DNA of 64,000 nucleotides from Oscillospiraceae bacterium (GTDB taxonomy: Bacteria > Bacillota > Clostridia > Oscillospirales > CAG-272): NCBI GenBank assembly GCA_015064445.1, contig SVSE01000008.1, positions 1-64,000 of the forward strand. The letters are read 5' to 3'. This document shows positions 43,006 through 50,512 of the stretch, one piece after another. The notes beneath the pieces were generated by a model. The model was not told the DNA's origin and ran no database searches. It worked only from the letters and a program-made list of their open reading frames with translations. The position numbers and the translations under genes were made by a program. Each line of letters opens with the position of its first letter. Within the stretch, counting starts at the first letter, position 1.

Positions 43006-43785
43006 ATGAAGCAAGGATTAGTTTCCGTATCCTTTCGTGAGCTTAGCGTAAAGGAAATTATCAAGCTTGCAAGGGAAAACGGTCTTAAATATATCGAATG
43101 GGGTGGTGGACCTCACGTTCCTATGGGCAACGTCAAGCTTGCGCGTAAGGTTAAAAGGCTTATGCACGCATCGGGCATTAAATGCGCGTCCTACGGAACG
43201 TATTACGGTGTAACCTATAACGAGGGTGAAAAGCCACCTATTTCATTCAAAGCAGTTTGCAAGACTGCCGTTGCACTCGGCGCGAGCGTTGTTCGTATTT
43301 GGGCAGGCTGGCCGGGCTGTGGCGACATTGACTGCGAGGGCGAGCGCAAGGCAGTAATCCACACAAAAAAGATAGCTACTATCGCTAAAAAATACGGTCT
43401 TACTCTCGCGTTTGAATGCCATTGGGGCACAATAACCGAGGAATATCATCGCTCAATTGAGTTTTTAAAGAAAATCGGCTGTGATAACGTAAAAATTTAC
43501 TATCAGCCAAATCCTCACAAGAGCGAGGAATACAATCTTGAGGCGGCAAAGGCGTTGCTTCCTTGGACCACAAACGTACACGTATGCAACCATCATTTTA
43601 TTGAGGGCAATTTCCACAAGGATTCGCTCGAAAAGGCTCATCTTGAATGGTGTAAGTACCTTAGCGTGCTCGAAAACGGCGAGGACCGTGTTTATTATCT
43701 CGAGTTTATGCCCGACGGTACGCCTGCAACGCTACCAACTGAATGTAAATGTCTTAGATTACTTGCAAGTGAGGTGCAAAAATGA
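43006..43785 (+). CDS. xylose isomerase-like TIM-barrel sugar phosphate isomerase/epimerase
   Basis: A 259-residue protein of the AP endonuclease 2/sugar isomerase family. Metal ligands are expected at AFECHWGT near residue 139, HVCNHH near 192 and YLEFMP near 232. The motif NGLKYIEWGGGPHVP near 26 is typical. Members act as ketose 3-epimerases, hydroxypyruvate isomerases or C-glycoside-cleaving enzymes. GAGGTG precedes the ATG. Overlaps the next gene by 4 bp (ATGA). Confidence 0.87.
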   Translation: MKQGLVSVSFRELSVKEIIKLARENGLKYIEWGGGPHVPMGNVKLARKVKRLMHASGIKCASYGTYYGVTYNEGEKPPISFKAVCKTAVALGASVVRIWAGWPGCGDIDCEGERKAVIHTKKIATIAKKYGLTLAFECHWGTITEEYHRSIEFLKKIGCDNVKIYYQPNPHKSEEYNLEAAKALLPWTTNVHVCNHHFIEGNFHKDSLEKAHLEWCKYLSVLENGEDRVYYLEFMPDGTPATLPTECKCLRLLASEVQK

Positions 43786-45482
43786 ATATTTTAGATAAAA
43801 GCTACAATCCCGAAATATGGGTAAAATCAAGAGAAATTCCCGAGCTTAAGGGTGCAATCGAAGCGCTTGAAAAGTCCTACAAGGATTTTTGCGAGGGAGA
43901 TATTCCATCCTCAAAATTCAGCCATTTCCGTCTTTTCCAGGACGTAGGCGACAGAAACGTTTATCAAAAGGATTTCTTCCGCCGTCAGCACAGACTCTTT
44001 ACCTGTGCCGTATATTGCCTCGTTTACCCTGAAAACGAAAAGGCATTTGAGCTTTTGCAGGATACCATTTTCGAAATTTGTGATATGTATGCGTGGGCAC
44101 TTCCCGCACATATGGGCGAGCTTGACAAGATAAACCAAATGGAGCTTGACCTTGACGCTACTACTATGGGTATGGCACTCGCGCTTATAAAGAGACTCTT
44201 TGGAGAAAGGTTCCATCCGCTCATTATAAAGCGAATTGACACCGAAATTGACAGGCGTATTGTTGAACCGTTCCTTGCGCAAAGATGGCACTGGGAATTC
44301 AGAGAAAACAACTGGACAACAGTTTGCTCAGGAGCTGTCGGATGCGCTCTTATGCTCAACCGTCCTGACGTTTTCGAGCTTGTAAAGGACCGTCTCAATC
44401 ACAATATGCAAACCTACGTTGATGCATACGGAGATGACGGCGTTTGCACCGAGGGTGCAGGCTACTGGGGATATGGATTTGGCTACTACGTTGCCTATGC
44501 CGATATGCTCCGTTCATATTCAAACGGCGAAATCGACCTTCTTGCAGGCGAGAAAATCAAGAGCATTGCGACCTTCTATCAAAAGATGATTCTCGATGAA
44601 AACGTTGTCGTTACCTACGGCGACTGCGGTCTTGGCGGAAAAATTACAATCAATGCAGGTCTTGTTTACAAATTCAAATCAATCTTTGGTGACATTTACG
44701 AATTTCCACCAAAGGACACGATGATTTACGACGTTCACTACTTCCCTTCATTCCTTGATACCTTTATTTGCTTTAACGAAGCATATTCCGATTCTACTCT
44801 TTCAAGAAACTGCGAATACTATATGGGTAACCAAGGCTGGTACGTAAAGAGAACTCCATATTACAGCTTCTCTTGCCGTGGTGGTTCGAACGGTGAAAGC
44901 CATAACCACAACGACGTTGGCTCGTTCATTTTCGTAAAGGACGACAAACAAGTGCTTTGCGATATCGGTGGCCGTCCGTACACAAGACAGTATTTCGAGA
45001 ACGAATATAGATATACTTATCTTGAAACCTCATCAAGAGGACACAACGTTCCGATTATCAACGGCAAATATCAGGTGAATATCCGCGACACTAAGTCCTA
45101 TACAACCTTTAAAAACGGTGTTGTAAGCATTGATTTCAAGGAGCTTTACGGTCAAGAGGAGCTTAAAAAGCTTGTCCGTAGCTTTAAGGGCGACGAAAAG
45201 GGTGTTGATATAACCGACGAGTTTGAAATTGAGGGCGAGGGCACATTTACCGAGAGATTTGTAACCTATACCGAGCCTACAATTGAAAACGGAGTCATCG
45301 AAACCGACGGTGTTAAAATTGTATTTGATCCAACGAAGGGCGTTGCATCCTACACAGTTGAAGAGCGCGCACTCGAGCTTAATGGCGACGGAAGCATCAA
45401 ACGCGGAAGCGATGTTTATTGCATAAATATCGACGTTAATATGCCTTGTGAAAGCTTCTCGTTTAGGGTTGAGGTAAAATAA
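43782..45482 (+). CDS. heparinase II/III-like protein
   Basis: A 566-residue protein with an N-terminal alpha/alpha toroid (about 1-320) and a C-terminal beta-sandwich (about 340-566), the layout of heparinase II/III and oligo-alginate lyases. Seen: WTTVCSGAVGCA near 179, GYWGYGFGYY near 225, and the conserved SCRGGSNGESHNHNDVGSFIF near 364-384, where the His-Asn-His-Asn lines the active site in the family. There is no signal peptide, so it would act on an imported oligosaccharide. Last gene of the operon, translationally coupled to the isomerase; a terminator follows. Confidence 0.86.
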   Translation: MNILDKSYNPEIWVKSREIPELKGAIEALEKSYKDFCEGDIPSSKFSHFRLFQDVGDRNVYQKDFFRRQHRLFTCAVYCLVYPENEKAFELLQDTIFEICDMYAWALPAHMGELDKINQMELDLDATTMGMALALIKRLFGERFHPLIIKRIDTEIDRRIVEPFLAQRWHWEFRENNWTTVCSGAVGCALMLNRPDVFELVKDRLNHNMQTYVDAYGDDGVCTEGAGYWGYGFGYYVAYADMLRSYSNGEIDLLAGEKIKSIATFYQKMILDENVVVTYGDCGLGGKITINAGLVYKFKSIFGDIYEFPPKDTMIYDVHYFPSFLDTFICFNEAYSDSTLSRNCEYYMGNQGWYVKRTPYYSFSCRGGSNGESHNHNDVGSFIFVKDDKQVLCDIGGRPYTRQYFENEYRYTYLETSSRGHNVPIINGKYQVNIRDTKSYTTFKNGVVSIDFKELYGQEELKKLVRSFKGDEKGVDITDEFEIEGEGTFTERFVTYTEPTIENGVIETDGVKIVFDPTKGVASYTVEERALELNGDGSIKRGSDVYCINIDVNMPCESFSFRVEVK

Positions 45483-45487
45483 AATAA

Positions 45488-45517
45488 AAAATCCACACTC
45501 GATTGAGTGTGGATTTT
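45488..45517 (+). terminator. terminator of the OYE/lyase operon
   Basis: 13-bp perfect stem (45488-45500/45505-45517) with GATT loop and TTTTG tail. Confidence 0.92.
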
Positions 45518-45550
45518 GTTTTGCAATTTGTCTTTAATTTAGCGATTTTG

Positions 45551-45743
45551 TAACGAAGCATAAAATCGTTAAATTTGGTTTAGAAGCAAGCAAGACAAGG
45601 CGCACCGCCTTGACGACTTTTTAACGATTCTTAGGCAAAGTTAGGCTAGGCTCTGCTTTTTCCTTGGACGATGGTGTACTTTCGTACATCGAGGTCAAGG
45701 GGGAAGCTAGTAACGACGCATAACGAAGCATAAAATCGTTAAA
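45551..45743. repeat. structured intergenic element bounded by 23-bp direct repeats
   Basis: An identical 23-bp sequence, beginning TAACGAAGC, lies at 45551-45573 and 45721-45743; each copy is itself a hairpin AACGA/TCGTT. Between them are a perfect hairpin CAAGGCG-CAC-CGCCTTG (45596-45612) and a long imperfect one around TGTAC-TTTC-GTACA (45662-45700). No open frame fits. It may be a small non-autonomous element or dispersed repeat. Confidence 0.75.
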
Positions 45744-45745
45744 AA

Positions 45746-46501
45746 TTATTGTGCTGCATTAACAATTGTAGCGAAATCAGCTGCCTTAAGTGAAGCACCA
45801 CCGATAAGACCACCGTCAACATTTTCCTTGGAAAGAAGCTCTGCTGCGTTGCCTGCATTCATAGATCCACCGTATTGAATTACGATCTTTTCTGCTGCTT
45901 CCTTTGAGTAGATAGCTGCGATTGTATCACGGATAACGCCACAGGTTTCGTCAGCCTGCTCAGGTGTTGCTGTAAGGCCTGTTCCGATAGCCCATACTGG
46001 CTCGTATGCGATGATAACATTAGCGAGCTGCTCCTCTGTTACGCCGAGCAAGTCAAGCTTTGTCTGCATTGCAACTACTTCATTTGTAATTCCGTTAACT
46101 CTTTCCTCTTTAACCTCGCCAAGGCAAAGGATAACCTTCATGCCAGCCTCAAGAGCTGCCTTTGTACGAAGGTTTACAGTCTCGTCTGTTTCGCCGAAGT
46201 ACTGTCTTCTTTCGCTATGACCAATGATTACATATTCAACGCCACACTCAACGAGCATTTCAGCTGAAATTTCGCCTGTGTATGCGCCCTTAGGAGCGAA
46301 GTGAACATTCTCTGCACCGATTTTGATGTTAGAGCCCTTTGCTGCCTCTTGTGCTGCATAAATGTCTACAAAAGGAACGCAAAAGATGATATCACAGTTG
46401 TCCTTACCCTCAACAAGTGGCTTTGTCTGCTCGATAAGAGCCTTAGCCTGTGAAGGTGTCATATTCATTTTCCAGTTTCCTGCAATTACTTTTCTTCTCA
46501 T
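45746..46501 (-). CDS. tpiA: triosephosphate isomerase
   Basis: A 251-residue glycolytic enzyme. Seen: GNWKMN with Lys at residue 9, the catalytic His in IIGHSERR near 95, the catalytic Glu in AYEPVWAIGTG near 166, and the phosphate loop GGSMN near 211. The ATG at 46501 with AGGGTGG upstream gives the usual length; an in-frame GTG four codons earlier lies on the ribosome site. It is 29 bp after pgk, so the two form an operon. Confidence 0.96.
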   Translation of the reverse strand: MRRKVIAGNWKMNMTPSQAKALIEQTKPLVEGKDNCDIIFCVPFVDIYAAQEAAKGSNIKIGAENVHFAPKGAYTGEISAEMLVECGVEYVIIGHSERRQYFGETDETVNLRTKAALEAGMKVILCLGEVKEERVNGITNEVVAMQTKLDLLGVTEEQLANVIIAYEPVWAIGTGLTATPEQADETCGVIRDTIAAIYSKEAAEKIVIQYGGSMNAGNAAELLSKENVDGGLIGGASLKAADFATIVNAAQ

Positions 46502-46530
46502 TTTTAAATCCACCCTTGTTGTTTATGCAA

Positions 46531-47832
46531 TTATTTGTCTTGGAGACAAGCGATACCTGGGAGCTCAAGTCCCTCGAGGAATTCGAGTGATGCGCCACCA
46601 CCAGTTGAAATGTGAGTCATCTTATCAGCATAGCCAAGCTTTTCAACTGCTGCTGCAGAGTCACCACCACCGATGATTGAGATAGCACCGCTGTTTGCAA
46701 CAGCCTCAGCTACACCCTCAGTACCAGCTGCGAAGTTCTTCCACTCGGAAACGCCCATAGGACCATTCCATACTACTGTGCCTGCGCCCTTGATTGTCTT
46801 AGCAAAAAGCTCACGAGTAGCAGGACCGATATCAAGACCCATCCAACCGTCAGGAATAGAGTCAGAGTACATCTTCATAAACTCGGTGTTTTCGTCATAT
46901 TCTCTACCGATAATGTTGTCAACCGGGATAAGGAAGTTTACGCCCTTAGCTCTTGCCTTAGCCATCATTTCACGAGCAAGCTCAAGCTTGTCGTCCTCGC
47001 AAAGAGATGTTCCAACGCTGTTGCCCAAAGCCTTGAAGAAGGTATAAGCCATACCACCACCGATGATGAGGGTATCAACCTTTTCGATGAGGTTGTTGAT
47101 AACGCCGATCTTGTCAGAAACCTTAGCACCACCGAGGATTGCAACGAATGGACGAGCAGGATCTGCAAGAGCCTTACCCATTACGCCGATTTCCTTCTGA
47201 ATGAGGTAACCACAAACTGCTGGGAGATAATCAGCAACGCCTGCTGTTGTAGCGTGTGCACGGTGAGCTGTACCGAATGCGTCGTTTACATAGAGATCTG
47301 CATACTCAGAAAGCTCCTTAGCGAATGCAGGATCGTTCTTTGTTTCTCTTGCGTCAAAGCGAACGTTCTCAAGAAGAACTGCCTTACCAGCCTCGAGAGC
47401 TGCAACCTTAGCCTTTGCATCAGCGCCTACGATATCCTCAGCGAATGTAACTGTGCCCTCGCCAAGAAGCTCATTAAGTCTTACTGCAACAGGAGCGAGT
47501 GTGAGCTTTTTCTTGTCATCAACAAGAGCCTTGTCAAGAAGCTTCTTTGTTTCTGCTGCTCTTTGCTCCTCTGGGAGCTCCTCAACCTTCTTCTTTTCCT
47601 TCTTTGTAAGTCCAAAGCCCTCAGTCAAGATGCTGTGTGGCTTACCCATGTGTGAGCAAAGAATAACCTTTGCACCATTGTCGAGAAGGTATTTGATTGT
47701 TGGAAGTGCGCCTACGATTCTCTTGTCAGAGGTAATAACGCCATCCTTAAGTGGTACGTTGAAATCGCATCTTACGAGAACTCTCTTGCCAGCAACTTCA
47801 ACATCTTCAATAGTTTTCTTGTTGTAGGTCAT
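46531..47832 (-). CDS. pgk: phosphoglycerate kinase
   Basis: A 433-residue kinase. Seen: [12 protein letters not shown] near residue 17, CSHMGKP near 59, LLENVRFD near 152, [12 protein letters not shown] near 236, and [13 protein letters not shown] near 391. The usual length is about 395-400; the extra residues lie directly after GKP, where a charged insert ([28 protein letters not shown] region, about residues 74-108) widens the N-domain loop. GGAGA precedes the ATG. Confidence 0.96.
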   Translation of the reverse strand: MTYNKKTIEDVEVAGKRVLVRCDFNVPLKDGVITSDKRIVGALPTIKYLLDNGAKVILCSHMGKPHSILTEGFGLTKKEKKKVEELPEEQRAAETKKLLDKALVDDKKKLTLAPVAVRLNELLGEGTVTFAEDIVGADAKAKVAALEAGKAVLLENVRFDARETKNDPAFAKELSEYADLYVNDAFGTAHRAHATTAGVADYLPAVCGYLIQKEIGVMGKALADPARPFVAILGGAKVSDKIGVINNLIEKVDTLIIGGGMAYTFFKALGNSVGTSLCEDDKLELAREMMAKARAKGVNFLIPVDNIIGREYDENTEFMKMYSDSIPDGWMGLDIGPATRELFAKTIKGAGTVVWNGPMGVSEWKNFAAGTEGVAEAVANSGAISIIGGGDSAAAVEKLGYADKMTHISTGGGASLEFLEGLELPGIACLQDK

Positions 47833-47875
47833 TTTTAAAATCTCCTATTTTATTATATAAATTTTTTCCACGACT

Positions 47876-47904
47876 ATATTATCACACTTTTTTCAAATAT
47901 GCAA
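47876..47904 (-). promoter_or_regulatory. promoter of pgk-tpiA
   Basis: Minus strand TTGCAT (47904-47899), 17-bp spacer ending TGTGA, TAATAT (47881-47876). Confidence 0.7.
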
Positions 47905-47923
47905 CAATTTTTTATAAATTTCT

Positions 47924-48775
47924 TTAATATTTTATTAAAGCGTATACTATTAGTATAGCTCCGATTGCAATTCTGTACCAGCCAAACACCTCAAAGCTAT
48001 GGTTTTTAACAAAGCTCATAAGGAATTTAACAGCGACAAGCGATACTGCAAAGGCTGTGAGTGTGCCGACAATCAAAACGATGACTTCGGTTGAGGTCAT
48101 TGATATATGGTCGATAAGTATTGCCTTAGCGCCCTTTAAGAGCGATGCGCCAAGCATTACAGGAATTGCAAGGAAAAATGAAAACTCGGCTGCTGCAGAG
48201 CGCGACACTCCAAGCACTGATGCGCCAAGTATTGTTGAGCCTGAGCGAGAGGTGCCCGGAATTACCGAAAGGGACTGGAAGCAACCGATTCCGATTGCTG
48301 TTTTATAGTCAATTTCGTACACATCCTCGCACTTTTTTGATTTATTCTTGTTAAGACGCTCAATTAAAATGAACGCAATTCCGTACACAATAAGAGCCAC
48401 ACAAATGGTCAAAATTCTTGCAAGCTGAGAGTCGCCAACGAGGTAATCAAAGAGCAAATCAATCGGCACGCCGATTATGGCTGTTGGGATTGTTGCAATT
48501 ACAACCTTTAACCAAAGAGACCATGTTTTCTTTTTTAGCTCAGGTGTTTTATTTTTCGACCAAGGATTGAGCTTATCGAAAAACAAAACGATTATAGCAA
48601 GGATTGAGCCGAGCTGAATTACGACCTCGAAAAGCTCCCAAAACTCGCTTGAAACCTTGAGGGGCACTAAATCATTTACAATTATCATATGGCCCGTGCT
48701 CGACACAGGAAGCCATTCTGTAATGCCCTGCACTATTCCGATAAGAATAGCCTTTAATATTTCTATAAATACCAT
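47924..48775 (-). CDS. uppP: undecaprenyl-diphosphatase
   Basis: A 283-residue membrane enzyme (BacA/UppP) that recycles the cell-wall lipid carrier and can give bacitracin tolerance. Seen: QGITEWLPVSSTGH near residue 15 and PGTSRSGSTI near 173, the two active-site motifs, with about eight membrane helices. Three bases after the U32 gene, with AGAAAGGTG as ribosome site. No convincing terminator follows. Confidence 0.96.
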   Translation of the reverse strand: MVFIEILKAILIGIVQGITEWLPVSSTGHMIIVNDLVPLKVSSEFWELFEVVIQLGSILAIIVLFFDKLNPWSKNKTPELKKKTWSLWLKVVIATIPTAIIGVPIDLLFDYLVGDSQLARILTICVALIVYGIAFILIERLNKNKSKKCEDVYEIDYKTAIGIGCFQSLSVIPGTSRSGSTILGASVLGVSRSAAAEFSFFLAIPVMLGASLLKGAKAILIDHISMTSTEVIVLIVGTLTAFAVSLVAVKFLMSFVKNHSFEVFGWYRIAIGAILIVYALIKY

Positions 48776-48778
48776 ATT

Positions 48779-50017
48779 TCACCTTTCTGACGAGCGCAAA
48801 ATGTCGCCAACCTTGACATCAATAGGTGTCTTGATTTTGAAAAGCATTGAGGGATGTGGCGCGCTTTCGAGCTTATTGCCATTCATATCAAGTAGCTCAG
48901 TAATATCAAATGGTGTGCCACATTTGCCAGGAGTGATGAGTTCAACTCTATCGCCCACAACAACCTTATTTTTCTGCATAAAGGTTGCGTATCCGTCCTC
49001 GTCTCTTTCGCTTTGAGCGACACAGAGGTACGCCTTTTCACGAAGATAGCCCATATTTGTAACGGTCTGAGAATTAGATGATGGGCTGTCAAAATAGAAG
49101 CCTGTTGCGTATTCACGATGGCTTACACTCTCAAGCTCTCTTAGCCATTTTTCGTTATATTTATATTCAGCTGGATTTGCCAAATATGCATCCATTGCCA
49201 TTCTATATGTGTTTGCGCATATTGCAGTATAATACGCACTCTTCATTCTTCCCTCGATTTTAAAGCTGTCAATTCCACTTTCCATCAAGGCAGGAATATG
49301 CTCTATCATACACATATCCTTTGAGGACATAATGAAGCTACCTTCCTTGTATTCCTCAATTGAAAGAGCGTCCTCGGTGCGCTTTTCCTCTGCAAACTCA
49401 ATGGGGCGTGCGTTAGTGTAATTCCATCTACAAGGCTGAGCACAAGCGCCTCTATTGGCATCTCTGCCCGTATAGTAATTAGAAAGCAAGCACCTGCCAC
49501 TATATGAGATACACATTGAGCCATGAATAAAGCATTCAAGCTCCAAGGATTTTGGAGTATTGGCGCGAATTTCGTTTATTTCATCAAGCGAAAGCTCTCT
49601 TGCCAAAACGACTCTCTTTGCGCCCATTTTATGCCAAGCAGCTGCAGTATGAGCAGACACCGTGCTTGCCTGTGTAGAAATGTGAATCTCCATATTTGGA
49701 ATGATTTCACGCGCTAATGTGAAAACTCCAAGGTCGGAGATTATAAGCGCATCAACACCGATTTCATCAAGACGAAGAAGATATTTTTTTAGTCTTTCAT
49801 ACTCATTTGTATGAGGCATTGTATTAACAGTTACATATAATTTAACATTGCGAGCGTGTGCGTATGCGACAGCCTCCTCAAGCTCATCAAGCGTGAAGTT
49901 GTCAGCCTGTGCGCGCATTCCAAACAAATCCGAGGCAAGATATACAGCATCTGCACCGTAGAGGATTGCGCTTTTCATTTTTTCAAAATTGCCCGCAGGA
50001 CAAAGAAGCTCCTTCAT
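48779..50017 (-). CDS. U32 family peptidase / tRNA hydroxylation protein TrhP-like
   Basis: A 412-residue U32 protein. Seen: LLCPAGNFEKMKSAILYGADAVY at the N-terminus, ECFIHGSMCISYSGRCLLSNY near residue 162, and NRGACAQPCRW near 189 with cysteines for an iron-sulfur site. Relatives (TrhP/YegQ, YrrO) take part in hydroxylating uridine 34 of tRNAs and were once called collagenases. The ATG at 50017 has AAAGGAGAGG; the longer frame starts upstream of the predicted transcript start. Confidence 0.92.
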   Translation of the reverse strand: MKELLCPAGNFEKMKSAILYGADAVYLASDLFGMRAQADNFTLDELEEAVAYAHARNVKLYVTVNTMPHTNEYERLKKYLLRLDEIGVDALIISDLGVFTLAREIIPNMEIHISTQASTVSAHTAAAWHKMGAKRVVLARELSLDEINEIRANTPKSLELECFIHGSMCISYSGRCLLSNYYTGRDANRGACAQPCRWNYTNARPIEFAEEKRTEDALSIEEYKEGSFIMSSKDMCMIEHIPALMESGIDSFKIEGRMKSAYYTAICANTYRMAMDAYLANPAEYKYNEKWLRELESVSHREYATGFYFDSPSSNSQTVTNMGYLREKAYLCVAQSERDEDGYATFMQKNKVVVGDRVELITPGKCGTPFDITELLDMNGNKLESAPHPSMLFKIKTPIDVKVGDILRSSER

Positions 50018-50049
50018 TTTTGCCTCTCCTTTAATAAATTCTCTTCTAT

Positions 50050-50078
50050 ATTTTATCACACGCGTGTGCGTATGTCAA
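50050..50078 (-). promoter_or_regulatory. promoter of U32-uppP
   Basis: Minus strand TTGACA (50078-50073), 17-bp spacer, TAAAAT (50055-50050). The spacer holds the perfect 12-bp palindrome CACACGCGTGTG (50057-50068), well placed for a repressor. Confidence 0.82.
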
Positions 50079-50118
50079 TAAAAAGAAGAATTTCAGCATT
50101 TATGCCGACAAAACAAAA

Positions 50119-50140
50119 GCCTATCGCAAATGCGATAGGC
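50119..50140 (-). terminator. terminator of the short peptide gene
   Basis: 10-bp stem GCCTATCGCA/TGCGATAGGC followed by TTTTGTTTTG on the minus strand. Confidence 0.9.
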
Positions 50141-50148
50141 CTAAATTC

Positions 50149-50331
50149 TTAACCAAGGAAGTCAGAAGCGTCACCGTGAATGATAGGATTCTTGTTTTCG
50201 TCAAGACCGATCCAAGCGTTTCCGTTGTCTTCTTTTCCACCTGCAAGGATTTCTCCCCAAGTGTCGCTTTCTGTGAGGATGTCCTCTGAAAGAATTTCAT
50301 TATATTCAATTTGTGGTTTAATGTATTTCAT
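50149..50331 (-). CDS. 60-residue peptide of unknown function
   Basis: A short acidic peptide starting MKYIKPQIEYNEILSEDIL and ending in NPIIHGDASDFLG. Support for a real gene is strong: a consensus promoter, an AGGAGG site 9 bp before the ATG, and a terminator right after the stop. It has no cysteines and no membrane segment. The N-terminal pattern M-K-Y-x-x-P-x-x-E recalls small leader-like peptides that I have seen in gut Clostridia, but no modifying enzyme or exporter lies nearby, so calling it a RiPP precursor would be a guess. Confidence 0.72.
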   Translation of the reverse strand: MKYIKPQIEYNEILSEDILTESDTWGEILAGGKEDNGNAWIGLDENKNPIIHGDASDFLG

Positions 50332-50407
50332 TTAGAGTATCCTCCTATGGAACTATAAGAAGGTCTCAAATGGGCATAATTTCCCCATTGGATTCCTTTA
50401 CACGATT

Positions 50408-50436
50408 AGTATATCACATAAAAGTATCTTTGTCAA
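50408..50436 (-). promoter_or_regulatory. promoter of the short peptide gene
   Basis: Minus strand TTGACA (50436-50431), 17-bp spacer ending TGTGA, TATACT (50413-50408). The leader contains an AATGGG/CCCATT hairpin. Confidence 0.85.
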
Positions 50437-50477
50437 CATTTTTTTAAAAGTTTATTAAAAAATATATTATAAGAAAA

Positions 50478-50499
50478 CTTCCCCGATTACTCGGGGAAG
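50478..50499 (-). terminator. terminator of nifJ
   Basis: 9-bp stem CTTCCCCGA/TCGGGGAAG with TTTTC tail on the minus strand. Confidence 0.88.
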
Positions 50500-50512
50500 C
50501 TTTTTATTTGAA

